From positions 205,884-269,883 of the forward strand of contig CAWGZM010000003.1 in NCBI GenBank assembly GCA_963827065.1: a stretch of DNA of 64,000 nt, in the 5' to 3' direction. This document shows, in pieces, positions 33,650 to 42,250 of this stretch; positions within the stretch are counted from its first letter, which is position 1; each line of letters begins with the position of its first letter. Under the pieces are notes generated by a model. That model did not search any database, was not told where the DNA came from, and saw only the letters and a list, made by a program, of their open reading frames with translations. The translations under genes were made by a program, and so were the position numbers. The stretch comes from JACVRW01 sp963827065. Lineage in GTDB: Bacteria; Actinomycetota; Thermoleophilia; Solirubrobacterales; Thermoleophilaceae.

Positions 33650-34783
33650 ATGGAGGAGCATCGGCCAGCCACGCCACAGGTCGTCTACCGGGCGGTTCTC
33701 CTGGCCGCCGGCCTGCTCCTCTTCGGGCTGCTTTTCCGCCAGCTCGTAACGCTGCTGCTGGCGATCCTCATCACGGTGATCGTGGCCATCCCGCTGGCCG
33801 CGGTCGCGGGCCGGCTCGAGCGCTACCGGGTCCCGCGCCCGATCGGAACCCTGCTCGCGCTGCTTGCCGGCGTCGGGACGATCGCGCTCGTCGTCTACCT
33901 CCTGATTCCACCCTTCGTCGACCAGACGGAGGAGTTCGTGGACGACGTTCCGGGCATCGTCACGAACCTCGAGGAGATGTACGCCGACCTGACCGGCCAG
34001 GACTCAGGCGAGGTCGGCGATCAGGTCGAGACGTTCGCGGAGCGGCTGACGGACGACCCGGACCGCCTGATCGGGCCCATCACCTCGATCGGCCTGAACC
34101 TCGCAGGCATCGCCGCGGCGCTCGTGCTGATCCTGATCACGGCCTACTACATGGCGGTGCGCCCCGAGCCGCTCGTCAACGGCCTCCTCAGGCTGGCGCC
34201 GCCAAGCCGCCGCGCGCACGTCCGGCATGTCCTCGAGCGACTGCGCCGGGCCTGGATCGGCTGGATGGAGGGCGTCGCGATCGACATGGTCCTGACGTTC
34301 GTGCTGCTCTTCGTAGCGCTCACGATCATCGGGCTCGACTTCGCGATCTTCTTCGCGGTTCTCTCGGCGCTGCTCGTCGTCGTCCCCTACTTCGGCGCGA
34401 TCGCCGGCGCCGTGCCGCCGACCCTGTTCGCGCTGACCGACTCGCCCGGAAAGGCGCTCATCGTGCTCGGCGCGTACGTGCTCGTCCAGCAGATCGAGAG
34501 CAACGTCACGATCCCGGTCGTGATGGCTCAGCGGGTGCGGTTGCATCCCGCGGTGGTCGCCATCGGCGTGGTCGTGGTGGGGCAGCTGTTCGGCTTCGTG
34601 GGCCTGTTCGTGGCCGTGCCGATCCTGTCGCTCGTCGTGATCGCGGTCGAGGAGTTCTGGGTCAAGCCGGTCGAGGCGCAGCACGCCGAGCGAAAACGGC
34701 CCGACATCGACCTGCCCGAGTCGCTCGAGCAGGAGCTGGCCCCGGATGAGGCGGAGGCGAAGCCGCTCAGACCAGCTTCGTGA
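33650..34783 (+). CDS. AI-2E-family transporter (permease)
   Basis: The 377-residue membrane protein has about eight hydrophobic helices in the AI-2E family order, including LLLAILITVIVAIPLAAVAGRLER, the periplasmic stretch with PFVDQTEEFVDDVPGIV, and the conserved IGLDFAIFFAVLSALLVVVPYFGAIAGAVPP and YVLVQQIESNVTIPVVMAQRVRLHP blocks. The C-terminal tail is charged. Members export small molecules or ions; the name does not prove autoinducer transport. Confidence 0.9.
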   Translation: MEEHRPATPQVVYRAVLLAAGLLLFGLLFRQLVTLLLAILITVIVAIPLAAVAGRLERYRVPRPIGTLLALLAGVGTIALVVYLLIPPFVDQTEEFVDDVPGIVTNLEEMYADLTGQDSGEVGDQVETFAERLTDDPDRLIGPITSIGLNLAGIAAALVLILITAYYMAVRPEPLVNGLLRLAPPSRRAHVRHVLERLRRAWIGWMEGVAIDMVLTFVLLFVALTIIGLDFAIFFAVLSALLVVVPYFGAIAGAVPPTLFALTDSPGKALIVLGAYVLVQQIESNVTIPVVMAQRVRLHPAVVAIGVVVVGQLFGFVGLFVAVPILSLVVIAVEEFWVKPVEAQHAERKRPDIDLPESLEQELAPDEAEAKPLRPAS

Positions 34784-34862
34784 TCGCGATCACCGCGCCG
34801 ATCAGCACGAAGATCACGATCAGGACCAGGACGACGATCCAGAAGCGGGGGGTTTCCTGCAC
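34767..34862 (-). CDS. Small single-pass membrane protein (31 aa)
   Basis: GTG 34862 opens 31 codons. The peptide starts VQETPRFW, continues through an uncharged helix of about 19 residues (IVVLVLIVIFVLIGAVIAI) and ends TKLV. It lies 10 bases downstream of the response regulator stop on the same strand and overlaps the 3' end of the AI-2E gene on the other strand by 17 bases. No strong ribosome site is visible, so translation would depend on coupling. The ideal membrane-helix composition supports a real gene; I know no family. Confidence 0.4.
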   Translation of the reverse strand: MQETPRFWIVVLVLIVIFVLIGAVIAITKLV

Positions 34863-34872
34863 CCGCGGGGTT

Positions 34873-35499
34873 TTACTCGATCATCGCCTGGCGAAGTGCG
34901 ATCGCCACGGCGTGCACGCGCGTGTCGGCCTCGAGCTTGAGGATCGCGCGCTTCGTGTCCGACTTGACCGTCTCGACCGAGAGGCCGATCCGGCGGGCGA
35001 CCTCCTCGGTGTGGAGCCCCTCGGCCAGCAGCTGCAGGATCTCCCGCTCGCGCTCGGACAGCGGGGCGTCGGGGCCCACGGCTGACATCAGGAGCGTCGG
35101 CGACAGCGACGGGTCGACGAACGGCTTCCCGGTCGTCACCGTGCGCACCGCACGCAGCAGGTCCTCGGGCGGCGAGCCCTTCATGACGTAGCCGCGCGCG
35201 CCGGCCGCGATCGCGTCCGACAGCAGCCGCTTGTCGCCATAGGCCGAGAACATGACCGTCTGAACGTCCGGACATGACTCGGCGATCCGTTTGATGGCGG
35301 AAATGCCGTCGATTCCCGGCAGGCGGACGTCCATGATCACGACCTGCGGGCGCAGCTTCTTGCATGCGTCGATCACGCTTTCGCCGTTTTCGACCGTCCC
35401 GACGAGCTCCATGTCGGGCACCTGCCCGAACATGTGGCCGAGTCCTTGCCTCACGGTCGGGTGATCGTCCACAGCCAGACACCTAACGGTGGTGGACAT
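34873..35499 (-). CDS. NarL/LuxR-type response regulator
   Basis: The 208-residue protein starts MSTTVRCLAVDDHPTVRQGLG. The receiver domain has the phosphoacceptor Asp in VVIMDVRLPGID and Lys in YVMKGSP. The C-terminal LuxR HTH is LSEREREILQLLAEGLHTEEVARRIGLSVETVKSDTKRAILKL. No sensor kinase is adjacent. It is divergent from the UspA gene, 86 bases away, and may control it. Confidence 0.92.
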   Translation of the reverse strand: MSTTVRCLAVDDHPTVRQGLGHMFGQVPDMELVGTVENGESVIDACKKLRPQVVIMDVRLPGIDGISAIKRIAESCPDVQTVMFSAYGDKRLLSDAIAAGARGYVMKGSPPEDLLRAVRTVTTGKPFVDPSLSPTLLMSAVGPDAPLSEREREILQLLAEGLHTEEVARRIGLSVETVKSDTKRAILKLEADTRVHAVAIALRQAMIE

Positions 35500-35585
35500 C
35501 GGGCCTACAGTAATGCCAATTTGTCTATTCGGCCAACGACTTATGATCAGGATGCTTTTTTCGGACCTATGGGCGAGGAGGACCT

Positions 35586-36029
35586 TTGTTCGGTTCGATA
35601 GTGGTGGGAACTGACGGATCGGAGACGGCGAGCGAAGCCGTGCGCCAGGCAACCGAGCTGGCTGGCAAGCTTGGAGCCAAGGTCCACCTGGTCAGCGCAT
35701 ACGAGCCAGTCTCGGAGGGACGCCTGCGCGAGGAGCGCCAGCAGGTGCCGGGCGACCTCCAGTGGATGGTCAACCCGCGCGAGGACGTGAGCCAGACCCT
35801 CGAGGCCGCCGCCGAGGGCCTGCGCGAGTCCGGGGTCGAGGTCGAGACACACGCCCGCGAGGGCGACCCTGCGGACGCGATCCTCGACGTGGCCGAGGAG
35901 GAGGAGGCCGACCTGATCGTCGTCGGCAACAAGGGCATGACGGGCGCGAAGCGCTTCCTGCTCGGAAGCGTCCCGAACAAGGTGTCCCACCACGCCCCCT
36001 GCAGCGTGATGATCATCCGGACGACCTAA
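35586..36029 (+). CDS. Universal stress protein UspA family
   Basis: The 147-residue protein starts at TTG 35586 behind a good GAGGAGG ribosome site. The N-terminal IVVGTDGSETASEAV and the ATP-binding GNKGMTGAKRFLLGSVPNKVSHHAPCSVMII (G2XG9XG(S/T) form) show an ATP-binding Usp. It probably acts in starvation or oxygen-stress physiology. It is divergent from the response regulator. Confidence 0.92.
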   Translation: MFGSIVVGTDGSETASEAVRQATELAGKLGAKVHLVSAYEPVSEGRLREERQQVPGDLQWMVNPREDVSQTLEAAAEGLRESGVEVETHAREGDPADAILDVAEEEEADLIVVGNKGMTGAKRFLLGSVPNKVSHHAPCSVMIIRTT

Positions 36030-36044
36030 ACAGCGGCCGAGGTC

Positions 36045-37346
36045 CTACCGGAGCGCCGCTCCGGCGTCCACGAGTCCCGCCCCGTAGCGGTCGGGGCGGT
36101 CGGTCGGCCGGGCGGTCGCCTCGATGTGCGCCTCGACGGCCTGTGGCGACGCGTTCGCTCCGAGCCGATTTGTCGCCATGATCAGCGCGGCGATCGCCGA
36201 TACGTGCGGCGCCGCCATCGACGTGCCCTCGTAGCCGCCCGGCAGGCCGAAGCGGCGCACGCCCTTCGTCACGAAGGTCTGCTGGAAGATCGGCTTCCCG
36301 AACCCGTCGGGGTCGCAGTGCTGGCTGTCCCAGACGCTGTCCGCGTTGGGGGCGTCGGCGCCGCCGCCCGGCGCCACGACGTCGAGGTCGCGGCCCGAGT
36401 TTGAGTAGTCCGCCTGGCACCCCGTGATCGTGGTGGCGCCGACGGCCAGCACCGATGTGGCGCGCGCGGGATAGGCCACCGTGAAGTCGGCCTGGTTGCC
36501 GGCGGCGCCGACGACGAGGCTGCCGTGGCGGCGCGCGTAGCGCAGCGCGCCGATCACGTCCGGGATCTCGGCGGCGCGCACCTCGGCCGGGAACTCGAGC
36601 GAGAGGTTGATCACGTCGGCGCCGTAGCGGGCGGCCCAGCGGATCGCGCGTGCGATCGCCGCCGAGTCGCCCGAACCTTGGTCGTCGAGCACCCGCAGCG
36701 GCATGATCTTCGCGTTGTAGGCGATCCCGGCCGTGGCGACGCCGTTGCCGGTCGTCTGCGCGATCGTGCCCGCCACGTGGGTGCCGTGGCCGAAGGAGTC
36801 GTTCGGGTGCCGGTCGTTGTCGATGAAGTCGAACGGCCTGACGAAGGTCGAGTGGCGCAGGTCGGGTGCGCGCCTGAAGCGCCCGCGGCTCTCGTAGGCC
36901 ACGCCGCTGTCGAGGACGGCGACGGTTGCCCCGCGGCCGCCCGGGGCGCCGAGCTGCTCGGCGAGCGTCCACGCCTCGATGACGTTGATGCCCCAGGGCT
37001 GGAACAGGTTCCACTGGCGCCGCGTGCCCGGGTCGGTCGCCGGAAGCGCGGCGGCGTGCGCCCTCCAATTGGGCACGGCGTACTTCACGTTCGGGTCGTC
37101 CTCGAGCTCGGCGATCGTCTCGCGCACGGACTCGCCGTCCTCGATGGCGAGCTGCTCGGACCCGCCGGGCAGCGCCTGCTCGACGACCGTGCCGGTGTCG
37201 TCCTGGGCAGTCGCCGCGACGCTCGCGGTGATCCCGTCGTCGTAGTGGACGATCACCTCACCCGGGACGTAGCCGTCTGCCGCCGCGGATGCGGGCAGGG
37301 CCAGTGCGCCCAGGACGAGTGCAGTGAGGAGGAGGCGGGTCGGCAT
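36045..37346 (-). CDS. Secreted subtilisin-like serine peptidase (S8)
   Basis: The 433-residue protein has a Sec signal (LLLTALVLGALALPASAAADG), an I9-like propeptide (EVIVHYDDGITAS...VKYAVPNW), and the S8 catalytic triad: Asp in ATVAVLDSGV (about 144), His in FGHGTHVAGT (about 187) and Ser in YEGTSMAAPHVSA (about 378). The oxyanion Asn is in VVGAAGNQAD. A C-terminal anchor is not seen, so it is probably released. Confidence 0.93.
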   Translation of the reverse strand: MPTRLLLTALVLGALALPASAAADGYVPGEVIVHYDDGITASVAATAQDDTGTVVEQALPGGSEQLAIEDGESVRETIAELEDDPNVKYAVPNWRAHAAALPATDPGTRRQWNLFQPWGINVIEAWTLAEQLGAPGGRGATVAVLDSGVAYESRGRFRRAPDLRHSTFVRPFDFIDNDRHPNDSFGHGTHVAGTIAQTTGNGVATAGIAYNAKIMPLRVLDDQGSGDSAAIARAIRWAARYGADVINLSLEFPAEVRAAEIPDVIGALRYARRHGSLVVGAAGNQADFTVAYPARATSVLAVGATTITGCQADYSNSGRDLDVVAPGGGADAPNADSVWDSQHCDPDGFGKPIFQQTFVTKGVRRFGLPGGYEGTSMAAPHVSAIAALIMATNRLGANASPQAVEAHIEATARPTDRPDRYGAGLVDAGAALR

Positions 37347-37405
37347 TGGTCTACGGTGCGCTTCGCAGTGTATGTACGCACAAACAACCGCTGGAGACGG
37401 AAGTT

Positions 37406-38512
37406 GTGAGCGTCTGCGTTACAGGCGCCACTGGCTACATCGGTGCGCACGTGGCCAAACTTGTGTCCGAGCGGCTCGGACCGCCGCGAGTGACCTACCG
37501 CGACGAGAGCCGGCTCGCCCGGCTCGCTGGGACCGAGGCGGAGCCGGTTCGCGCCGACGTGCTCGACCGCGCGGCGCTGCGCCGGGCCTTCCGCGGCTGC
37601 ACCACGGTCATCCACTGCGCCGGCCTGGTGGCGGCGCGCCCGGCCGAGCTCGTCTGGAGCATGAACGCTCTGGCGCCGCGCGTCGTCGTCGAGGCGGCCG
37701 CCGCCGAGGAGGTCCGCCGCGTAGTCGTCACCTCGAGCGTGGCGGGCATCGGACCGGGGCCGCCCGGGCGGCCCGGCACGGAGGACGACCTCTATCGCGG
37801 CGGCGGGCTCGGGCTCACCTATCCGGACGCCAAGCACGAGGGCGAGGCGGAGGCGCTCGCCGCTGGCGCCCGGCTCGGGATCGAGGTGGTCGTCGTGAAC
37901 CCGGCTTACGTATTCGGGCCGGCGCTCGACAGGGAGACGCCCGGCGAGACGTCCACGCGCATGATCGGCAACTACCTGCGCGGGCGGCTGCCGGCGATCG
38001 TCGACGGCGAGACCAACGTCGTCGACGTCCGCGACGTCGCGAAGGGACACGTGCTGGCAGCGGAGCGGGGGAAGCCGGGCGAGCGCTACGTGCTGGGCGG
38101 GCATGATCTCAGCTGGGTCGAGCTGTTCGAGCGCGTGGCCGGTCTGTCCGGCGTTCGCCACCCGCTGATCGTGCTGCCGCCCGAGGCGGGCGACGTCGCG
38201 CGCGCCTTCGAGGAGCTCGGGCTGCCGCTGCCGATCCGCGCCGAGGGCTTCGTCCTGATGAGCGCCAACTGGCGCTACTCCTCGCGCAAGGCACGCGGCG
38301 AGCTCGGCTACCGGGCTCGGCCGCTCGATCGCACGCTCGGGGACACGATCGACTGGTACCGAGAGCTGATCGACAGCGGCCGGCTCGGGGGCGGGTCGCC
38401 CTCGCCGCTCTCGCTGGCCGCGCTCGGGGTCCGGCTGGCGGGCCGGGCCGGGCTGCTCGCTCCGCTGCGTGCCGCCGAGCGGCGCGTCGGCCGGAGGCTC
38501 GTGACGCCGTGA
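37406..38512 (+). CDS. NAD-dependent epimerase/dehydratase (extended SDR)
   Basis: The 368-residue protein starts at GTG 37406 with a GGAGACGG site upstream. The Rossmann motif is VTGATGYIGAH, then VIHCAGLV, TSSVAGIGPG and the catalytic YPDAK (about residue 138). It resembles dihydroflavonol-4-reductase or 3-beta-hydroxysteroid dehydrogenase relatives. The substrate is unknown. Its stop overlaps the GTG of the tadA gene. Confidence 0.88.
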   Translation: MSVCVTGATGYIGAHVAKLVSERLGPPRVTYRDESRLARLAGTEAEPVRADVLDRAALRRAFRGCTTVIHCAGLVAARPAELVWSMNALAPRVVVEAAAAEEVRRVVVTSSVAGIGPGPPGRPGTEDDLYRGGGLGLTYPDAKHEGEAEALAAGARLGIEVVVVNPAYVFGPALDRETPGETSTRMIGNYLRGRLPAIVDGETNVVDVRDVAKGHVLAAERGKPGERYVLGGHDLSWVELFERVAGLSGVRHPLIVLPPEAGDVARAFEELGLPLPIRAEGFVLMSANWRYSSRKARGELGYRARPLDRTLGDTIDWYRELIDSGRLGGGSPSPLSLAALGVRLAGRAGLLAPLRAAERRVGRRLVTP

Positions 38513-38967
38513 GCTTCTTTCCGCGCGACGAGTACTACATGCGGCTCGCCCTGCGCGAGGCGGAGCGCGCGCTCGAGCACGACGACGTGCCCATCGGCGC
38601 GGTGGTCGTCCACGGGGGCGAGGTGATCGCCGCCGCGCGCAACGAGCGCGAGCTGCGCGGCGACCCGACCGCGCACGCCGAGGTCCTCGCGCTGCGCGAG
38701 GCCTCGACGGCGCTGTCCAGCTGGCGCCTGCTGGACACCGTGCTGTACGTGACGCTCGAGCCGTGCGCGATGTGCGCGGGCGCGATCGTTCTGGCGCGGG
38801 TGCCGCGGGTCGTGTGGGCAGCCGACGACCCGAAGGCCGGGGCTGCGGGAAGCGTCATGAACGTGCTCGCCGAGCCGCGCCTCAACCACCGTCCGGAGGC
38901 CGTCGGCGGGCTGCTCGCCGAGGAGGCCGCGGGCCTCCTCCGCGCGTTCTTTTCAACGCGGCGCTAA
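38509..38967 (+). CDS. tadA: tRNA-specific adenosine deaminase
   Basis: The 152-residue zinc deaminase has HAEVLAL (zinc His plus catalytic Glu) and PCAMCAGAIVLARV (two zinc Cys), with DDVPIGAVVV near the start. It converts A34 to inosine in tRNA-Arg(ACG) and is normally essential. The GTG start overlaps the SDR stop. Length is normal. Confidence 0.93.
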   Translation: MSFFPRDEYYMRLALREAERALEHDDVPIGAVVVHGGEVIAAARNERELRGDPTAHAEVLALREASTALSSWRLLDTVLYVTLEPCAMCAGAIVLARVPRVVWAADDPKAGAAGSVMNVLAEPRLNHRPEAVGGLLAEEAAGLLRAFFSTRR

Positions 38968-38999
38968 TTACCCGCGATTTGCTGCCGATATAGGTCCGG

Positions 39000-40721
39000 A
39001 TGGCGCATGATCTGCAGCGCGTTCTGCGCGAGATCGAAGATCGCTACCGGCCCCTCCCCGAGGGCCTGCCATCCGTCGCATACATCTACGAGCCGGGCCT
39101 GCAGGGCAGCTGCCTGTACGTGAGCCCGTCGATCGAGCGGGTACTCGGATACACGCGCGAGGAATGGATGACGGACCACGCCATGTGGGACAGGAGCGTG
39201 CACCCGGACGACTTCGTCCGCGTGACCAGCGCCGAGGCGGAGTGCGCGCGATCCGGCGAGACGCTCGTCCAGGAGTACCGGCTCCGCACGGCCGACGACC
39301 GCTGGATCTGGATCCGCGACGAGATGACGGTGGTGCGCGGCCCCGGCGATCAACTCGACCCGCTCTTCTACGGCGTCTTCCTCGACGTGAGCGACCGCAA
39401 GCGCATGGAGTCGGAGCTCGAGCGGCTCGCTCTCTACGACCCGCTGACGGGACTCCCCAACCGCGCACTCTTCAGCGACCGCCTGAGCCACGCGCTCGGG
39501 CGCCGCGCCAAGACGAGCGTCACCGCCGTCTACTTCGTCGACCTCGACCGCTTCAAGCGCATCAACGACAGCCTCGGCCACGCTGCCGGGGACGAGGTGC
39601 TCCGCGAGGTGGCGCGCCGGCTGCAGAGCGCGCTCCGTCCCGAAGACACGGTCGCCCGCTTCGGCGGCGACGAGTTCACGATTCTCTGCGAGTCCGTCGG
39701 CGGCGTGTTCGAGGCCGTCAGCGTGGCCGACCGGCTGCAGCGCCCGGTTTCAGAGCCGATCACGGCGGGCGGCGCCGAGCTGCGCCTCAGCGCCAGCATC
39801 GGCTTCGCGCTCGCCGAGGCGGGCGAACGGGTGATGGGCGGGCGCCTCATCGAGGACGCCGACGCCGCCATGTACCGCGCCAAGGAGCGCGGGGGCGCGC
39901 GCGCGGAGCTGTTCGATGCGGCGATGCGCGAGCGCGCGGTAGAGGCGATGACCGTCGAACAGGAGCTCCAGCGAGGGCTCGAGCGCGGTGAGCTGCGGCT
40001 CTATTACCAGCCTCAGGTCGACCTCACGAGCGGCCGCCTGATCGGCGCCGAGGCATTGCTGCGCTGGGAGCACCCGGAGCGCGGGTTGCTGCCGCCGGCG
40101 GCGTTCCTGTCCGTCGCCGAGGAGAGCGGGCTGATCGTGGACATCGGTGCCTGGGTCGTGCGCGAGGCATGCCGGCGCCTTAGGGAGTGGCAGCGCCGCG
40201 GGATCTCGAAGGACCTGAGCCTGTCCGTGAATCTGGGTGCCCGCGAGCTGACCCACCCGGACATCGTCGCAACCGTGCTCGGCGCGGTGCGCAACGCGGG
40301 CATCGATCCCTCGTCGCTCTGCATCGAGGTCACCGAGAGCACCGCGATCGCCGATCGCGCCTCGGGCTTCCGTGCCCTGACGGACCTCAGCATGGCCGGC
40401 GTGCGGGTGGCGATCGACGACTTCGGCACCGGCTACTCGTCGCTCGACCACCTGCGCAAGATGCCGGCGGACGTCCTGAAGATCGACCGCTCCTTCGTGC
40501 AGGGCATCGCGCCCGACTCGTCCGACACGGCGCTCGTCGCCGCGGCGCTGGCGCTCGGGCGGGCGCTCAGCATGGACGTCGTCGCCGAGGGGATCGAGAC
40601 GGAGGCGCAGGCCTCATCGCTGCGCGAGCTCGCGTGTCCGATCGGGCAGGGCTATCTGTTCGCCCGCCCGCTGCCGCCCGAGGAGCTCGACGAGCTGCTC
40701 GAGGCGGAGCTGCCGCTCTGA
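39000..40721 (+). CDS. PAS-GGDEF-EAL protein (c-di-GMP turnover)
   Basis: The 573-residue protein has no membrane helices. The PAS domain is at about residues 20-130 (YVSPSIERVLGYTREEWM...WIWIRDEMTVV). The GGDEF has an intact ARFGGDEF at about 222 with an I-site RPED five residues before it. The EAL domain has GAEALLRW (about 349), TESTAI, DDFGTGYSS, KIDRSFV and AEGIETE, all consistent with an active phosphodiesterase. The PAS ligand is unknown. Confidence 0.93.
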   Translation: MAHDLQRVLREIEDRYRPLPEGLPSVAYIYEPGLQGSCLYVSPSIERVLGYTREEWMTDHAMWDRSVHPDDFVRVTSAEAECARSGETLVQEYRLRTADDRWIWIRDEMTVVRGPGDQLDPLFYGVFLDVSDRKRMESELERLALYDPLTGLPNRALFSDRLSHALGRRAKTSVTAVYFVDLDRFKRINDSLGHAAGDEVLREVARRLQSALRPEDTVARFGGDEFTILCESVGGVFEAVSVADRLQRPVSEPITAGGAELRLSASIGFALAEAGERVMGGRLIEDADAAMYRAKERGGARAELFDAAMRERAVEAMTVEQELQRGLERGELRLYYQPQVDLTSGRLIGAEALLRWEHPERGLLPPAAFLSVAEESGLIVDIGAWVVREACRRLREWQRRGISKDLSLSVNLGARELTHPDIVATVLGAVRNAGIDPSSLCIEVTESTAIADRASGFRALTDLSMAGVRVAIDDFGTGYSSLDHLRKMPADVLKIDRSFVQGIAPDSSDTALVAAALALGRALSMDVVAEGIETEAQASSLRELACPIGQGYLFARPLPPEELDELLEAELPL

Positions 40722-40755
40722 GAGCGCCCGGGCGGGTTAGGGTCCGCCCGGAGCC

Positions 40756-41250
40756 GTGAGCGCCTACGACGCCAGCGAGTGGACCGACTTCTTCGTGGCC
40801 GGCGCCGGCGCGTCCGCGGCGCTCGCCGGGCTGGTGTTCGTGGCGGTCTCGATCAACATCGAGCGGATCCTGCAGTTCAAGGGCCTGCCCGAGCGTGCAC
40901 TCGCCACTGTTCTGCTGCTCCTGAACGTGGTGCTCATCTCGCTGATCGGCCTCTTCCCGGGACAGACCGAGACGGCGCTGGGGCTCGAGCTGCTCGGCGT
41001 CTCGCTGGCGTTCACCGGGTTGATCTTCGTGAAGACCAGCCCCAGCCGGGCCGACCACGACCGGAGCCTCTCGCACGTGGTGAGCCATTGGCTCCTGATG
41101 GCGCTCGGCACCGTCCCGCTGCTGGTGGGCTCCGTGAGCCTGCTCGCCGAGGCCGGCGGTGGGCTCTACTGGATCGCGGCGGGCATCGCCTTGGCGATAG
41201 CCGGCGCGGTCGCGAACGCCTGGGTGCTGCTCGTCGAGATCCTGCGCTAG
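40756..41250 (+). CDS. Four-helix membrane protein of unknown function
   Basis: The 164-residue protein starts at GTG 40756. Four hydrophobic helices can be seen at about residues 12-33, 45-65, 70-90 and 110-160 (the last stretch may be two). GASAALAGLVFVAVSINIERIL near the start is shared with other uncharacterised actinobacterial membrane proteins. It lies 34 bases after the EAL gene and could be co-transcribed. Confidence 0.7.
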   Translation: MSAYDASEWTDFFVAGAGASAALAGLVFVAVSINIERILQFKGLPERALATVLLLLNVVLISLIGLFPGQTETALGLELLGVSLAFTGLIFVKTSPSRADHDRSLSHVVSHWLLMALGTVPLLVGSVSLLAEAGGGLYWIAAGIALAIAGAVANAWVLLVEILR

Positions 41251-41316
41251 CGGGGGATGAATCGGCGTTCCACCGGGTAGCAGGGGCCGGGAACGCAACG
41301 CTAGGAGAGAGGCACG

Positions 41317-41983
41317 ATGCCCGAAGTGAACGAGAGAGACGCGAAGGTCATTGAGCTCCTGAACGAGGCCTACGGCCAGGAGCGCCAGCTCGAGAACGCG
41401 CTCGAGAACCACTTGAGCGTCACGACGCGTGACGACTACGAGAAGCAGCTGCGCCGGCACCTGAAGGAGACCAAGGGGCACGCGAGCTCGGTCGAGCGGC
41501 GCATCAAGCAGCTCGGCGGGACGGCGGAGGACGGTCCACGTCCCGGGAGGGGAGGGCGTGACGAAGGCCGCCAAGAGCGTGCGCGAGGTCGTGGGCAAGG
41601 CGAAGGCCGCCGCCCAGGGCCCGCTCGACTCGATGCGCGGCACCGGCGAGCAGGACACGATGCTCCGGAACGCCCGCGCCGAGTATCAGGAGGAGGCCGA
41701 GGAGATCGCGACCTACACCGTGATCGACGCGCTCGCGACGGCCGTGGGCGACAAGGAGACCGCGAAGCTCGCGCGCGACATCCGCCGCGAGGAGGAGCGC
41801 ATGGCGCTCTACCTCGCCGACCTGCTGCCGGAGCTGGCGGTGAACGTGGCGCACGACTCCATCCCCGTCTCCCAGATCGAGGGCGACGCGGGTCGCCGCA
41901 CGGCGGGGGACGCCAAGACCCCCTCGCGCGGATCGAGCACGGCGCGGGCGAAGAAGCCACGAGGCGCGAAGAAGGGCAGCTAG
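41317..41983 (+). pseudogene. DUF892 (YciE/YciF ferritin-like) protein, frameshifted
   Basis: The frame from ATG 41317 reads NERDAKVIELLNEAYGQERQ and on to RRIKQLGGTAED. The match then continues one frame over as VTKAAKSVREVVGKAKAAAQ, GPLDSMRGTGEQD and DTAKLARDIRREEERM-like helices. Removing one G of the pair at 41533-41534 joins them into a protein of about 221 residues. DUF892 proteins are ferritin-like stress proteins. A purine-rich stretch before GTG 41558 could allow separate translation of the second half. A real lesion and a sequencing error cannot be distinguished here. Confidence 0.75.
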
Positions 41984-42031
41984 AGGCGGCCCGCGTTCGG
42001 GCCCAGGCGCGATGTCTACGATTGACGCCCC

Positions 42032-42120
42032 GGAGGGGTGCCGGAGCGGTTGAACGGGGCGGTCTCGAAAACCGTTGTGGGCCTTACGGTCCACCGAGGG
42101 TTCGAATCCCTCCCCCTCCG
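42032..42120 (+). tRNA. tRNA-Ser(CGA)
   Basis: The 89-base cloverleaf has a 7-bp acceptor stem (GGAGGGG with CCCCTCC) and discriminator G. The D-arm is GCCGGAGCGGTTGAACGGGGC. The anticodon loop is CTCGAAA (anticodon CGA at 42066-42068). A long variable arm (TGTGGGCCTTACGGTCCACC) is typical of type II tRNAs. The T-arm is GAGGGTTCGAATCCCTC. CCA is not encoded. The 3' part serves as the attachment site of the adjacent island. Confidence 0.95.
42062..42120 (+). repeat. attL core of the genomic island (3' part of tRNA-Ser)
   Basis: The last 59 bases of the tRNA, from the anticodon stem to the discriminator base, recur at 63690-63747 with one base missing in the T-loop (GGTTCGAATC versus GGTTCAATC). 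Integrases of this type recombine within the anticodon loop to T-arm region and regenerate the tRNA at one end. The intact tRNA is at this end. Confidence 0.88.
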
Positions 42121-42216
42121 TAGAAGTTGCTTGATTTGCAGGAAGTTTGCGGGCCGTTTGGGTCGCGTTCGCTCGGCCCCAGGCGGCCCCTCTCGACCCC
42201 AGAAAAGGCCCGTTTT

Positions 42217-42247
42217 GTGCAGCGCAGTGCAGCGCACGTGCAGCGCA
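42217..42247 (+). repeat. Three GTGCAGCGCA direct repeats inside attL (candidate integrase arm sites)
   Basis: GTGCAGCGCA occurs at 42217-42226, 42227-42236 and 42238-42247, about 100 bases inside the island from the attL core and just beyond the integrase stop codon. The same 10-mer occurs twice, in the same orientation, inside attR. This fits the arm-type sites bound by the integrase N-terminal domain. Confidence 0.6.
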
Positions 42248-42250
42248 CCC

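Noticed and set aside
41558..41983. Independent small gene starting at GTG 41558
   Set aside because: A purine-rich site precedes it, but its sequence is the second half of the DUF892 protein whose first half ends one frame away; a frameshift is the simpler reading.
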